Positions 33,956 to 44,320 of a DNA stretch of 64,000 bases are shown here, piece after piece. The notes beneath the pieces were generated by a model. The model searched no databases and was not told where the DNA came from. It saw nothing but the letters and a program-made list of their open reading frames with translations. Each line of letters starts with the position of its first letter. Position 1 is the stretch's first letter. Source of the stretch: Sutcliffiella horikoshii DSM 8719 (GTDB taxonomy: Bacteria > Bacillota > Bacilli > Bacillales > Bacillaceae_I); NCBI GenBank assembly GCA_001648575.1, contig LQXN01000054.1, positions 26,016 to 90,015 of the forward strand. The letters run 5' to 3'. The translations under genes were made by a program, and so were the position numbers.

Positions 33956-35337
33956 CGCATCATATCCTCTTCTTTAAATGCTCGTGTTTTACTAAAGTTC
34001 CAAATGGAGAAAATCGCAACTACGATGAAAATCAACAATCCCACTGCTGAGGCAGTTGCAAATTGGCTATTTTCTAAAGTCATTTTATACATCCAACTAA
34101 TCAAGATATCTGTCGATCCAGCATAACTATAATCTGGATTTGAAGGTCGTCCCTCCGTGAAAAGATAAATCATGTTAAAATTATTGAAATTATTAGCAAA
34201 ACTCATGATAAGTAGAGGTGACGTTGAGAACATGACAATCGGAAAGGTAATACTACGAAACTTCTGCCAAGCATTTGCCCCATCAATTTCCGCTGCCTCA
34301 TATTGTTCTTTATCGATTCCAGTCATAACACCTGCCATTAGAATCATCCAGAATGGGAATCCAAACCACATATTAACCCCGATCAATGTAATCTTTGCCC
34401 ATGTTGGATCTGAGAAAAATGGAATTGCACTGAGGCCCCACTCTGCCAGAATCGGATAGTGATCAATTAAGTTATTAATGTATTTATTTATCGGACCAAA
34501 CTGTCCATTAAAAATATTCCGCATGATTAATATCATGACAAAGGCAGGAATTGCCCATGGTAAAATAAAAACACTACGCCAGAACTTCTTGAATCTCACA
34601 CCTTTGGACTCTATCAAAACAGCATAGAAAAAACCTAAAAAGAATGTAGTGAAGGTGGTAAGCACTGCCCAGAAAATCGTCCAAGTGAAAACACCATAAA
34701 ACGTTCTGCTCCAGGCGCTCATACTAAATAAATTGATAAATGTTTGAAAACCAACCCAATCCACTAAATTTCTTGGTGGTAAATAATTGGGTGCGGAATA
34801 GTTTGTAAATGCAATCATTACTGAAAATATCAAAGGCAAAACAGTTAAAAACAGTGTAAAAATAAAGGTAGGAGTTAAAAGGATATAGGCAAATCCTTTT
34901 TCCCAGCTATTTTGAAGAGATTGTTTAATACCTAAAGGTAAAATCCCATTGTCTCTTTCTTTTCCGACCTTATAAGCATCACGTACGCTAATAATGTAAA
35001 TACATAAAACTATAAGTGCCATTAATAGAGCAATGATCCCTTCGATCATTAAGAAGATGGAATGATGGCCTTCAAAAACCACCCTCCCTCTTTCACGAAG
35101 CTGCGGTGTTTCTCCCAATGTCCGAAGACCCCACATCGCCCACATAAAGGGTTGGCTATAAAAAATAAGAATAAAAACCCATAAACCAGAAAAAAATAGA
35201 CCTTTTACAATTTGACGGTTGTAAAGTTGTCCCAGTCCCATAAAGAGCACCGATAAAAGAGAAGCTATAAAAGCTTTTGTTTTGAGAATATCTAAAAACG
35301 GCTTGTTTTCCTTTTTTATTTCTAGTGGGGTAGACAT
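33952..35337 (-). CDS. mdxF: Maltodextrin ABC transporter permease (MalF/MdxF type)
   Basis: 461 aa, eight predicted membrane segments with an extended N-terminal part (ASLLSVLFMGLGQLYNRQIVKGLFF). EAA loop YEAAEIDGANAWQKFRSITFPIV near residue 360. AGGAGGTACAAAGAGGG precedes the ATG. Forms the channel with MdxG for maltodextrin import. Confidence 0.93.
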   Translation of the reverse strand: MSTPLEIKKENKPFLDILKTKAFIASLLSVLFMGLGQLYNRQIVKGLFFSGLWVFILIFYSQPFMWAMWGLRTLGETPQLRERGRVVFEGHHSIFLMIEGIIALLMALIVLCIYIISVRDAYKVGKERDNGILPLGIKQSLQNSWEKGFAYILLTPTFIFTLFLTVLPLIFSVMIAFTNYSAPNYLPPRNLVDWVGFQTFINLFSMSAWSRTFYGVFTWTIFWAVLTTFTTFFLGFFYAVLIESKGVRFKKFWRSVFILPWAIPAFVMILIMRNIFNGQFGPINKYINNLIDHYPILAEWGLSAIPFFSDPTWAKITLIGVNMWFGFPFWMILMAGVMTGIDKEQYEAAEIDGANAWQKFRSITFPIVMFSTSPLLIMSFANNFNNFNMIYLFTEGRPSNPDYSYAGSTDILISWMYKMTLENSQFATASAVGLLIFIVVAIFSIWNFSKTRAFKEEDMMR

Positions 35338-35404
35338 CCCTCTTTGTACCTCCTAATAAATCATTTCCCAAGCTGGATCATCCAACTTGGGAAATATTAT
35401 AAAA

Positions 35405-36709
35405 TTAATGATCTAATCTTTCGATCGACTCTTCAATTTGTTCGACTGATCGGTCTAAAATTTCCTTCACTTCACGATCTGTATTCCAAATACTTGTTAA
35501 CGCATCAGCCATAGGACTCCATACAACTTCCATCTCAGAAATATTCGGCATTGGTACACTGTATTGTGCTTGTTCTAAGAATCCTGATAAAATTGGATCT
35601 GACAAAATAACATCGCTTTCCAGCAGGGCTAAGTGTGGTGGTAGCTGACTAGTCATTTCAAAGCGCTTCTCAAGCATTTCCTCACTTGTTGCAAATTTTG
35701 CATAAAGAGCGGCTGCATCAGGATATTTCGTATAGGAATTCACAAAATATGATATGATTCCCGAGAAGTTTGTTGGACGTTCGCCATTACTCAATAATGG
35801 AAATGGAGCCACTCCAAAATTAACTCCTGCATCCGTGTGTGCTCGTACATCCCAAGGTCCGGAAATTCGGAACATAACTTGATTCTCATTAAAAAGTGTT
35901 CCGATGATATCAGGGGTAATATCTTCCGAATTAAGTGGCAGACTTACCTCTCTTACTTCACGTAAAAATTCCCCTGCACGAACTGCCCCTTCGTTGTTTA
36001 AACCAATCTCGGTCGGGTCGGTGTTATCATTACCAAACACATAGCCACCAAATCCACCCAAAAATCCATAAACAAAGTAAAAATCATTTGGCGGGAACAT
36101 AATCCCATAATGATCCGTTCTAACATCCGTAAAATCCTTTGATAATTCCAATAATTCTTCAAATGTTTCAGGTACTTCTTCCACTAAATCTTTATTGTAA
36201 TATAGTGCTGTGTTTTCAACAGCATAAGGATATCCGAATAAAGTATCTTCAAGCGTTGTACCTAATATTGCTGCATCAATGAAATTTTCTTTATAATGCT
36301 CTGGAAAGAAATTTTCAACAATCAGACCTGCATTATCCATATTTCCTACATGATCATGTGGCGCGGTAAATACATCTGCACCAAGACCTGCTGGGCCATC
36401 CGTTTGTAAAACACCTGGTGCTTCCGTATGAGACACCTCTTCAATCGTTACCGGAACACCATATTCCTCTGTGAATTTCTCGGCAACATATTTTACCCAC
36501 TCCCCATGTTCGTCACCACCACCCCATACAAGTAGCTCCGCACCCTCTTCTGGGGTAATTTCGATTTCCTCATGATTATCGGCAACATTATTATCGTTTC
36601 CTGAATTACTTGGTGGCTGTGCATGCTGCGGCGGAGCCGAACAAGCTGCTAAGAGCCCAATTGATAAAACACCAGTCGCTAGTACATTAATAACATTTTT
36701 TATTTTCAT
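35405..36709 (-). CDS. mdxE: Maltodextrin-binding lipoprotein (MalE/MdxE type)
   Basis: 434 aa from the ATG at 36709 (GGAGG 8 bp upstream). Lipoprotein signal MKIKNVINVLATGVLSIGLLAACS with lipobox LAAC. Solute-binding family 1: ELLVWGGGDEHGEWVKYVAEKFTEEYGVPV, GADVFTAPHDHVG, GYPYAVENTALYYNKDLV. Captures maltodextrins for the permease pair encoded downstream. The mRNA leader carries an operator and small reading frames. Confidence 0.93.
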   Translation of the reverse strand: MKIKNVINVLATGVLSIGLLAACSAPPQHAQPPSNSGNDNNVADNHEEIEITPEEGAELLVWGGGDEHGEWVKYVAEKFTEEYGVPVTIEEVSHTEAPGVLQTDGPAGLGADVFTAPHDHVGNMDNAGLIVENFFPEHYKENFIDAAILGTTLEDTLFGYPYAVENTALYYNKDLVEEVPETFEELLELSKDFTDVRTDHYGIMFPPNDFYFVYGFLGGFGGYVFGNDNTDPTEIGLNNEGAVRAGEFLREVREVSLPLNSEDITPDIIGTLFNENQVMFRISGPWDVRAHTDAGVNFGVAPFPLLSNGERPTNFSGIISYFVNSYTKYPDAAALYAKFATSEEMLEKRFEMTSQLPPHLALLESDVILSDPILSGFLEQAQYSVPMPNISEMEVVWSPMADALTSIWNTDREVKEILDRSVEQIEESIERLDH

Positions 36710-36826
36710 CTTCCTATCCTCCATTTGAGCCAAGATTAAGTTTAAGAATATTGTTTCTACAAAGCTCGAATACCCAAATCAACTATCCTAGTATTTGTTT
36801 CCCCCTTGAATCACTTATTGCCGGTT

Positions 36827-36873
36827 CTATCCGTTAACATATACACTGCGCATTAATTCATTATCACCTCCTT
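36827..36873 (-). other. mdxE leader: perfect Shine-Dalgarno and two mini reading frames
   Basis: AAGGAGGTGAT (36863-36873, minus) is exactly complementary to the 16S tail. It precedes ATG AAT TAA, whose stop overlaps a second ATG (TAATG) opening MRSVYVNG-stop (36853-36827). Lies between the operator at 36884 and mdxE, about 120 bp upstream of the real start. Confidence 0.45.
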
Positions 36874-36883
36874 CACTGTGTGT

Positions 36884-36898
36884 GGTTAACCGGTTAAC
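36884..36898. promoter_or_regulatory. LacI-type operator upstream of mdxE
   Basis: GGTTAACCGGTTAAC, exact palindromic core. Located between the neopullulanase stop and mdxE. Confidence 0.8.
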
Positions 36899-36918
36899 TA
36901 GCTAATTAAGGGTTAACG

Positions 36919-38679
<1,761 letters not shown>

Positions 38680-38724
38680 CTATAAATCCATTATCTAACT
38701 TTTCACACCCCATATGATTCCCTA

Positions 38725-38738
38725 TTAAAACGCTTACA
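38725..38738 (-). promoter_or_regulatory. Possible CcpA cre site
   Basis: TGTAAGCGTTTTAA on the minus strand, one mismatch from TGwAAnCGnTnwCA. Between the operator and the neopullulanase start, consistent with carbon catabolite repression. Confidence 0.4.
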
Positions 38739-38743
38739 TAAAA

Positions 38744-38758
38744 GGTTAACCGGTTAAC
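38744..38758. promoter_or_regulatory. LacI-type operator upstream of the neopullulanase gene
   Basis: GGTTAACCGGTTAAC, identical to those at 29067 and 36884. A TATAATAC element lies a little upstream near 38775. Confidence 0.8.
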
Positions 38759-38861
38759 TATTATCGGTTAAGAGTATTATAATTTATTGATAGGCGACTT
38801 TCAACAATTTTCTGTAAATTGTTATAATTGTGATAGCGGTTAATTTTTCATTCATAAACAA

Positions 38862-38903
38862 AAGAGGCTTTTCATTGTTTAGTGAACAAATGGAATGCCT
38901 CTT
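38862..38903 (-). terminator. Terminator-like hairpin after the DUF1214 fragment
   Basis: AGAGGC ... GCCTCT with inner TTCATTGTT/AACAAATGGAA pairing; minus-strand tail TTTTGTT. Confidence 0.6.
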
Positions 38904-38938
38904 TGGTTATTTCATTATTACTCTAAAGATCTTTAATG

Positions 38939-39192
38939 TTATGAAAGACGTTTTACTCCCGGTATTTCGTAAGAGCCATTTACTACTTTAGCAGCAGGTT
39001 GATACATTCTTAACATTAAATTAAAATCTCCTTCAGGTGCCGGAAGCCAATTCGATTCGTTATTTATTGGCCGGTCTTTCTGGATATAGATATCAAGTGA
39101 GCCATCCTCATTGTACTCAAGCCCCGTGGTGTATTCTGCAATGGCATAACGGTCAATTGTGAATACTCCCAGCTTGTCGACAAAGTCTAGTT
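38939..39192 (-). pseudogene. C-terminal fragment of a DUF1254/DUF1214 protein
   Basis: Minus-strand codons read DKLGVFTIDRYAIAEYTTGL, then SLDIYIQKDRP, SNWLPAPEGDFNLMLRMYQP and PGVKRLS-stop. NWLPAPEG-x-FNLMLRxYxP is the DUF1214 signature found at the end of large DUF1254 proteins. An in-frame stop lies just upstream and the N-terminal several hundred residues are missing, so this is a relic. Followed by a terminator-like hairpin. Confidence 0.75.
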
Positions 39193-39274
39193 ACTAGGCA
39201 GGTCTACAAGCTGAAACAAGCAGCCTATTCTGCGTGTTTTCACTTAATTTTTAGTTTCTAATATTGCTCTTATC

Positions 39275-40324
39275 TTATATAAAATCTATATCTTTCTCTA
39301 CAAAATCGATCAATTCGTCGTTATCAACAGAGTATGTTATATCTCCGGTTAAATATACTTGTGTATAGCTACTTTCAGAGAGCATTCCATCTCCATCATC
39401 ACCTCTTTCGTAAGTCGGATCAATTGTCTCTATAGAAAAACTAACATCCATCTCTATACTAAAAGAGATTAATAATTCGTTTTCTTCAATATCCAAAGTG
39501 ACTTCAAGTATTTCTAAATCAGTTTTATCAATATACGCATCAGTTCCCCAACCACTAAAATATTCTCCTTCAAATTGTGAATTTGATAAAAGATCATGAA
39601 TTGTATAATTCAAAGAAGAATTCCCATCGAAATAATTTGCTAATTTATCTTCCAGTAGTTCTTTGTCGTATTCATAATTATCAATGAAGTAATCATGTAG
39701 ATTATCTTCTTCATGTTCAAGAAATGATCCAACTGAGTTGTAGAAAAGAAGTCCATCTACATCATCCTCTAAATCTTCGTGAATATTTTCCTTACTATCA
39801 TCAGCAAAATCTTTAGTATTATTAGAAATAAATACTACATTCTCAGGGTTTTCTTTTTTACAGTACTCTACAATACTCTGCCATAGTATAGCATCTTGAA
39901 AAGATGATTTATCTTCCCCGAAAGGCTTTATTGCATTGAAATATTTCTCTGAAATTAGACTAGTAACATTCTTTTCTGTCGGATAACTTACAATTTGAAT
40001 AGAATTTTCTTCAATTGTCTTATCTAAAAATTGTTTGTATTTTTCAACATGCTTTTCAGCTCTTAACATCTCATTATCAAATAGATTTTCAATACATAAT
40101 TCATCAATTCTTTTCCCTACACTTTTCCTGACTTTTCTCACTTCTTTTACAACAGGTCGGACATTATCTTTGTATTTCTTTATTATCTCGTTATAATTTA
40201 ATTCGGTTAGACATAGGGTAATTGGTTCATGTTTAGTGAACTTCAATAGTTTTTTAATTGCACTTGTTTTAAAGAAAAAATCGTTATAAACAATATTAGT
40301 ATCGATAAAGATTAAGTAACTCAT
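39275..40324 (-). CDS. PIN-like domain protein (DUF4935-type)
   Basis: 349 aa. The N-terminal PIN-like nuclease fold (about 1-170) starts LIFIDTNIVYNDFF, giving the first acidic residue, and includes the later acidic segments FQDAILWQSIVEYCKKENPENVVFISNNTKDFADD. The C-terminal 150 residues are acidic and beta-rich (ILEVTLDIEENELLISFSIEMDVSFSIE). Predicted metal-dependent RNase; no antitoxin gene adjoins. AAGGAGGAAAATAAA precedes the ATG. First gene of an AT-rich accessory island. A role in defence or stress RNA cleavage is inference. Confidence 0.75.
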   Translation of the reverse strand: MSYLIFIDTNIVYNDFFFKTSAIKKLLKFTKHEPITLCLTELNYNEIIKKYKDNVRPVVKEVRKVRKSVGKRIDELCIENLFDNEMLRAEKHVEKYKQFLDKTIEENSIQIVSYPTEKNVTSLISEKYFNAIKPFGEDKSSFQDAILWQSIVEYCKKENPENVVFISNNTKDFADDSKENIHEDLEDDVDGLLFYNSVGSFLEHEEDNLHDYFIDNYEYDKELLEDKLANYFDGNSSLNYTIHDLLSNSQFEGEYFSGWGTDAYIDKTDLEILEVTLDIEENELLISFSIEMDVSFSIETIDPTYERGDDGDGMLSESSYTQVYLTGDITYSVDNDELIDFVEKDIDFI

Positions 40325-40614
40325 TTTATTTTCCTCCTTTTTTCTTCAAGTCTATGTGTTATTCGACAAAAAGATAATAAATCCTACATAACTACTTTTT
40401 TCTCCACTTATGGTTATTTTGCATTGAATGTTTTCGTAAAGGGTTACAAACATCAAATCAAATTTTTCATTCGGGACGATAAGGAAACCGATATTATGTC
40501 CATAACGGTATTGGAATTATTTTAATATTTACAAGTAATTATGAGGATAATTAATATGTTGTAACATAGAAAAGAGGCTTCCACTCATCAAATAATGGCA
40601 AGCCTCTCCTGCCT
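40325..40614. other. AT-rich intergenic region
   Basis: No gene seen. A hairpin GAGGCTTCCA...TGGCAAGCCTC (about 40572-40605) ends it and belongs to the recurring terminator family. Confidence 0.5.
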
Positions 40615-40935
40615 AAATAGTCATCTTCCAACTTGACTGCGCCAACCAATTTTTTTACATATACATTTAACTGTTTTTCATCAGACACGACATAAGAACC
40701 CTCTCCTCCTGATTGTATTCCTTCACCTGCTCCCCAAGCAGTCTGTTCTTCATTTCCTTTGTTTTTCCTGAATCAGTTCCCACCATTCTTCCAGCAATTG
40801 AATCGTTTTTTTATCCGGTGTATTTTTAGCCTGGAAATCAACATTTCCATAGACGTCCATATGAATGGCAATAGATTTGCGATTTTTGTATTATATCTCA
40901 AAATGGATCGATTCTCCTAAATATGTATGTATCAT
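40615..40935 (-). pseudogene. Broken second copy of the DUF45 peptidase gene
   Basis: Closely similar to 12327-13034. The last ~40 bp (ending in the SSWKMTI codons) and the first ~240 bp (from the same ATG) are recognisable, but about 330 bp in between, including the HEMCH zinc site, are deleted and several frameshifts are present. It shares even the sequence just after the stop. A decayed paralogue or leftover from recombination. Confidence 0.8.
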
Positions 40936-40996
40936 TGCTATTTTCCACTTAAGTTTTTTTTGAATTTAGGGTATTATTAAGAAGAGGTGTCTTAAA

Positions 40997-41677
40997 ATGT
41001 TTACATACGAATTATGTTTACAAGAAAAATTTATAGAACTTAAAAGAGATGAATTAAAAGAAAATGAAAAAGTGCTTTCTGAATTTAACGCTAGATTTGG
41101 GAATGTAGATATAGTTCAAGTAATTGTTGATGATTATCATTTAATGAATTCCGAACAAGCGAACCTACTTTCAAATTATCAATTTGCAAAAGTAATCGGC
41201 TATCTACACAAGAAAGCCGTGCGAACTTTTGACTATCTAATGAAACGTACTGATTATAATGATAAAGTGCTTTCTAACTTTTTATCAAAATTAATAAAGG
41301 CTAGTATTATTAAAGAAGTTACTCCAAAAAGGTATGTCATTTCAAATGAATTTCAATTTCCAATTTTACAATTCATTTCATTTGAAGCTAAATTAACCAA
41401 TTGGAAAAAGGCAATTCTTCAAGCAACAATAAATAAGAAATTTTCTTCATACTCCTACGTTGTTTTACCCTTAGAATTAGCAAAAAGGTTACGAGAAAGT
41501 AAAATTAATTATTTTAGAAATCAAAATGTAGGTTTAATTGGGGTGTCCAAAGATAGCATTGAATACTTTTACAAACCAAAAAAGGATCGAGTAAAACTAA
41601 ATATTAATCCTTCTTTTATCAGTAGCGTTGCTAAATATCAACTTGAAACCTCAACATTTTCATTTAAAACGGGATGA
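40997..41677 (+). CDS. Unknown protein with wHTH and PD-(D/E)XK-like C-terminal region
   Basis: 226 aa. The middle part (about 70-125, KVIGYLHKKAVRTFDYLMKRTDYNDKVLSNFLSKLIKASIIKEV) looks like a winged helix. The C-terminal part has SFEAKLTNWKKAILQATINKKFSSYSYVVLPLELAKRL and FRNQNVGLIGVSKD. The E-x-K followed by W-K-x-A-x-x-Q-A and a strand is the arrangement of PD-(D/E)XK nuclease-like proteins. A missing first acidic residue cannot be ruled out. AAGAGGTGTC precedes the ATG. It ends 39 bp from a convergent gene, sharing a bidirectional terminator. Confidence 0.6.
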   Translation: MFTYELCLQEKFIELKRDELKENEKVLSEFNARFGNVDIVQVIVDDYHLMNSEQANLLSNYQFAKVIGYLHKKAVRTFDYLMKRTDYNDKVLSNFLSKLIKASIIKEVTPKRYVISNEFQFPILQFISFEAKLTNWKKAILQATINKKFSSYSYVVLPLELAKRLRESKINYFRNQNVGLIGVSKDSIEYFYKPKKDRVKLNINPSFISSVAKYQLETSTFSFKTG

Positions 41678-41678
41678 A

Positions 41679-41715
41679 GGAGCTATTAGATTAATCATTA
41701 ATAGCTCCTCTTTAT
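41679..41715. terminator. Bidirectional terminator
   Basis: GGAGCTATTA (41679-41688) pairs with TAATAGCTCC (41699-41708), T-rich on both sides; between two convergent genes. Confidence 0.8.
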
Positions 41716-41716
41716 T

Positions 41717-42922
41717 TCAAATAAAAATAAAATTATCTTCCTTAAATTGATCTAAAGCACTTTGATAGTTTTGGATGTGTTTGCCATTTATTCGTTGCAA
41801 CGTTTCCGAATCATTATAGTCTTTTATATTTGAATCAGCTGTATCGAGAAGTTGTTCTACAAATCTAATTTTCTCCTCTATACTATCTTTTTCATTAATA
41901 GTATCTACAACTTGCTTTAATGCTTCAAAGTATTGTTGATAGATTTCATTTAAGTTAATATCTTCTACATTGCCCTCTATTATTTTAGTATCCAATTCAC
42001 ACCCTGTAAGAATTTTGTCATGTAATACACCTTTAAGGTGATCAGGAATACTTAATATCTCATCTTCAATAGCAAGTTCAAACAACATTTTCATTGAAGT
42101 ATATCGCTTTTTCTGTCTTCCCATACCATCAACTGGTTCTAACCCTTTTTGTTCCTTATTAAAATTTCTTAATGAATAGAACCAACCTGTACCAACTGCA
42201 TCAGCACCTACTGCAAAATACACAACACTTTCAATTCCAGAATATCCAATTACAACTCTTAAACCCAAGTTCTTTAGGTCATAGATTAATTGAAGCATAC
42301 CATTAAGGCGATTCGGATTAAAATCATGTCTGTGATTATTATTGTTTTCTCTATCTACAGTAATATAAATCCCTTCAAATTTTTGTGCAATATCACTAAA
42401 GTCATCCAAAAAATCAGCGATATATGATTTATTTTCAAGTGCTGATTCATTAAATATTATCGAAACATACTTTCTTTTATCAACTTCTTTTTCTTCTAGT
42501 TGTTCATAAAAAATCTCCCATGTGTCGAAAAGCTTATCAACTATCCTATCATTGAAACTATAAAGATAGAAGGAGGGTGCCATTATCACATCCACATCAA
42601 AGTCTATTTGGAAGTCTATAGATTTTCCCACTAACGTTTCTAGGTTATCTGTATTTCGCAAAAAAGCTCTATCTATGTTGGTTTCCGGAAAGTAATCTAA
42701 TTCACTTAACCTTTTGGGAATAGAAGAGGGAAACTGTTTGTAATACACTTTCAGATCTACCATATTCTCAACTGAAGAATAATTATCATCATTGCTACGT
42801 ATTTCTTTTATTCTTTCCACCCTTTCTTCTCGAGGATCCCAAATTACTCCATCAATTAACTGATTTGAAAATAACCTTTCTAACTTCGGCTTCCATGCGG
42901 GGCCGTGCTGTGCAAAAATCAT
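41717..42922 (-). CDS. TIM-barrel-like protein of unknown function, partner of the protein kinase
   Basis: 401 aa, ATG at 42922 overlapping the kinase stop (ATGA). Not recognised as a known family. Alternating strands and helices suggest a beta/alpha barrel: MIFAQHGPAWKPKLERLF, DGVIWDPREERVERIKEI, DFDVDVIMAPSFYLYSFNDRIVDKL, KYVSIIFNESALENK, FEGIYITVDREN, LGLRVVIGYSGIESVVYFAVGADAVGTGWFYSLRNF. Strand ends carry D, E, R and H residues as enzyme barrels do. The last 100 residues are helical and charged. The layout recalls tRNA-guanine-transglycosylase-type barrels, but that is only a guess. Confidence 0.6.
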   Translation of the reverse strand: MIFAQHGPAWKPKLERLFSNQLIDGVIWDPREERVERIKEIRSNDDNYSSVENMVDLKVYYKQFPSSIPKRLSELDYFPETNIDRAFLRNTDNLETLVGKSIDFQIDFDVDVIMAPSFYLYSFNDRIVDKLFDTWEIFYEQLEEKEVDKRKYVSIIFNESALENKSYIADFLDDFSDIAQKFEGIYITVDRENNNNHRHDFNPNRLNGMLQLIYDLKNLGLRVVIGYSGIESVVYFAVGADAVGTGWFYSLRNFNKEQKGLEPVDGMGRQKKRYTSMKMLFELAIEDEILSIPDHLKGVLHDKILTGCELDTKIIEGNVEDINLNEIYQQYFEALKQVVDTINEKDSIEEKIRFVEQLLDTADSNIKDYNDSETLQRINGKHIQNYQSALDQFKEDNFIFI

Positions 42923-43860
42923 TTATTCATCCTCCCTATTAAAGCCTCTAATACATGTAGTAACTCGTCTAAATCCGCCCATCTTCTAGATCGTTGTTCT
43001 ACAGCAAGCCTAGCAATTACTTTACTGAATAAAAATAAAGACTTAGAACTAGCATCCTTACTTTTCCAAATTGGAAACACATAATGCATATCCCTTTTGT
43101 TCTTCATATCAAAATATCGAGCTTTCGGTAGGAATATTTCGATAGCAATTAAACCAACAGAATATAAATCTGTTCTAAAATCCCATGTATAATCAGATGT
43201 TCTTCTTGCTTGTTCAGGCGCCATGTAATACGGTGTTCCTATTAATGCCCTAGTAGCAGTTAACTTCTCTTCTTCATTTGATTTTACTAGACCTGCATCA
43301 ATAATTTTAAATTCACCATGATTAAAGATGATGTTTCGTGGAGTAAGGTCTCTATGTACGTATCCTGCTTCGTGCATAACCTTTATTTGATTTACCATTT
43401 GGAATAAAAACTGCACAACAACATCAATATCTTGTTCATTTTTATACAGTTCACTTTTATCTATAGTTTGTCCCTCAAATTTAGTTTCAAAGTAATATAT
43501 AAAATGAAAATTATCCTTTGTGTATATCTGATAATCATCCAAGATTTCAAGTTGGGGTAAGATTGCACATTTTTTGGATGCTTCTAGTTCTCTAATTATC
43601 CTTTTGGAATTAGCTTCAATTTCATAGGCCTTTTCCTGCTCAAGTTCAGAATCCGAGAATTCATTCCAGTCATATCTCTGATATGCACTATAGGGGGACA
43701 CATCAACAAATTTGAGGATGCTATCTTTTCTTGAGTCAAAAACAACTTCAAAGACTTGCCTTTGTCCACTCTTAGGTAACTTACTAAAAGATACTGCTGT
43801 TAAACCATGAAGCGCTAATACATCTATGACATCATAATCAGTTATATAATATTGGTCCAT
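42919..43860 (-). CDS. Serine/threonine protein kinase (eukaryotic-like)
   Basis: 313 aa from the ATG at 43860 (GAAGGAG 6 bp upstream); a start at 43899 is less likely. Kinase features: VAIK-type lysine at residue 50 (DSILKFVDV), helix-C glutamate near 91, catalytic loop HRDLTPRN at 169-176, DAG at 188-190 in place of DFG, activation segment GTPYYMAPEQ and a C-lobe with DFRTDLYSVGLIAIEIF. No transmembrane helix or PASTA domain, so soluble and unlike PrkC. Translationally coupled to the downstream TIM-barrel-like protein. Confidence 0.88.
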   Translation of the reverse strand: MDQYYITDYDVIDVLALHGLTAVSFSKLPKSGQRQVFEVVFDSRKDSILKFVDVSPYSAYQRYDWNEFSDSELEQEKAYEIEANSKRIIRELEASKKCAILPQLEILDDYQIYTKDNFHFIYYFETKFEGQTIDKSELYKNEQDIDVVVQFLFQMVNQIKVMHEAGYVHRDLTPRNIIFNHGEFKIIDAGLVKSNEEEKLTATRALIGTPYYMAPEQARRTSDYTWDFRTDLYSVGLIAIEIFLPKARYFDMKNKRDMHYVFPIWKSKDASSKSLFLFSKVIARLAVEQRSRRWADLDELLHVLEALIGRMNK

Positions 43861-44143
43861 TTTGCTCTCCTTCACTATAGAAAATCCCAAAATTTTCATT
43901 ATATTACATATGTTTATTGTAACATGATTATCAGTTACTAGTGACTACGTTTAATGATTTTTCCAAATTTTTAACACATAAAGTCCTATTGTTTACTTCC
44001 TAAATGAGTAAGAGCAGATAATTGTTGCGCAGTGAGAGTCTATGACGTATAACAAGTGTTAATCTGTAAGTGTGTGCCCGAGAGAATGTGGTGAACATTT
44101 AACATAAGAAAAACCGGGCAAAAACCGCCGGGTCCTTTTTTGT
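43861..44143. other. Kinase upstream region and IS91 downstream region
   Basis: AT-rich promoter region for the kinase (TAATATAATG near 43895, minus) then about 200 bp without a gene. A mismatched hairpin ACCGGGC/GCCGGGT with a T run on the minus strand (44108-44140) probably ends IS91 transcription. Confidence 0.5.
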
Positions 44144-44320
44144 CTAGCGAATATCCGTTATCTTGTACTCTATTCCGTTTACTCCTTTATAAAACTCAGG
44201 GTACATTTGTCCGCCACACTTCTCGCAGGAGAACATAGGCGGCGTTGTTGGATCTCCATCGTCCATTAAGTCAAAGTCTTTTACAACTTGGAATGGAATT
44301 TCTTCCTTTTCATGACACAC
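44144..44320 (-). other. Zinc-ribbon reading frame in the +1 frame after the IS91 transposase
   Basis: Overlaps the transposase end and reads YVCLVCHEKEEIPFQVVKDF ... FSCEKCGGQMYPEFYKG, a two-CxxC zinc ribbon. No start codon lies before the first CxxC; the only GTG is inside it. It is open upstream through the A-rich stretch at about 44365-44385. It would be joined to the transposase by a +1 frameshift, or it was separated by an indel in that stretch. Confidence 0.5.
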
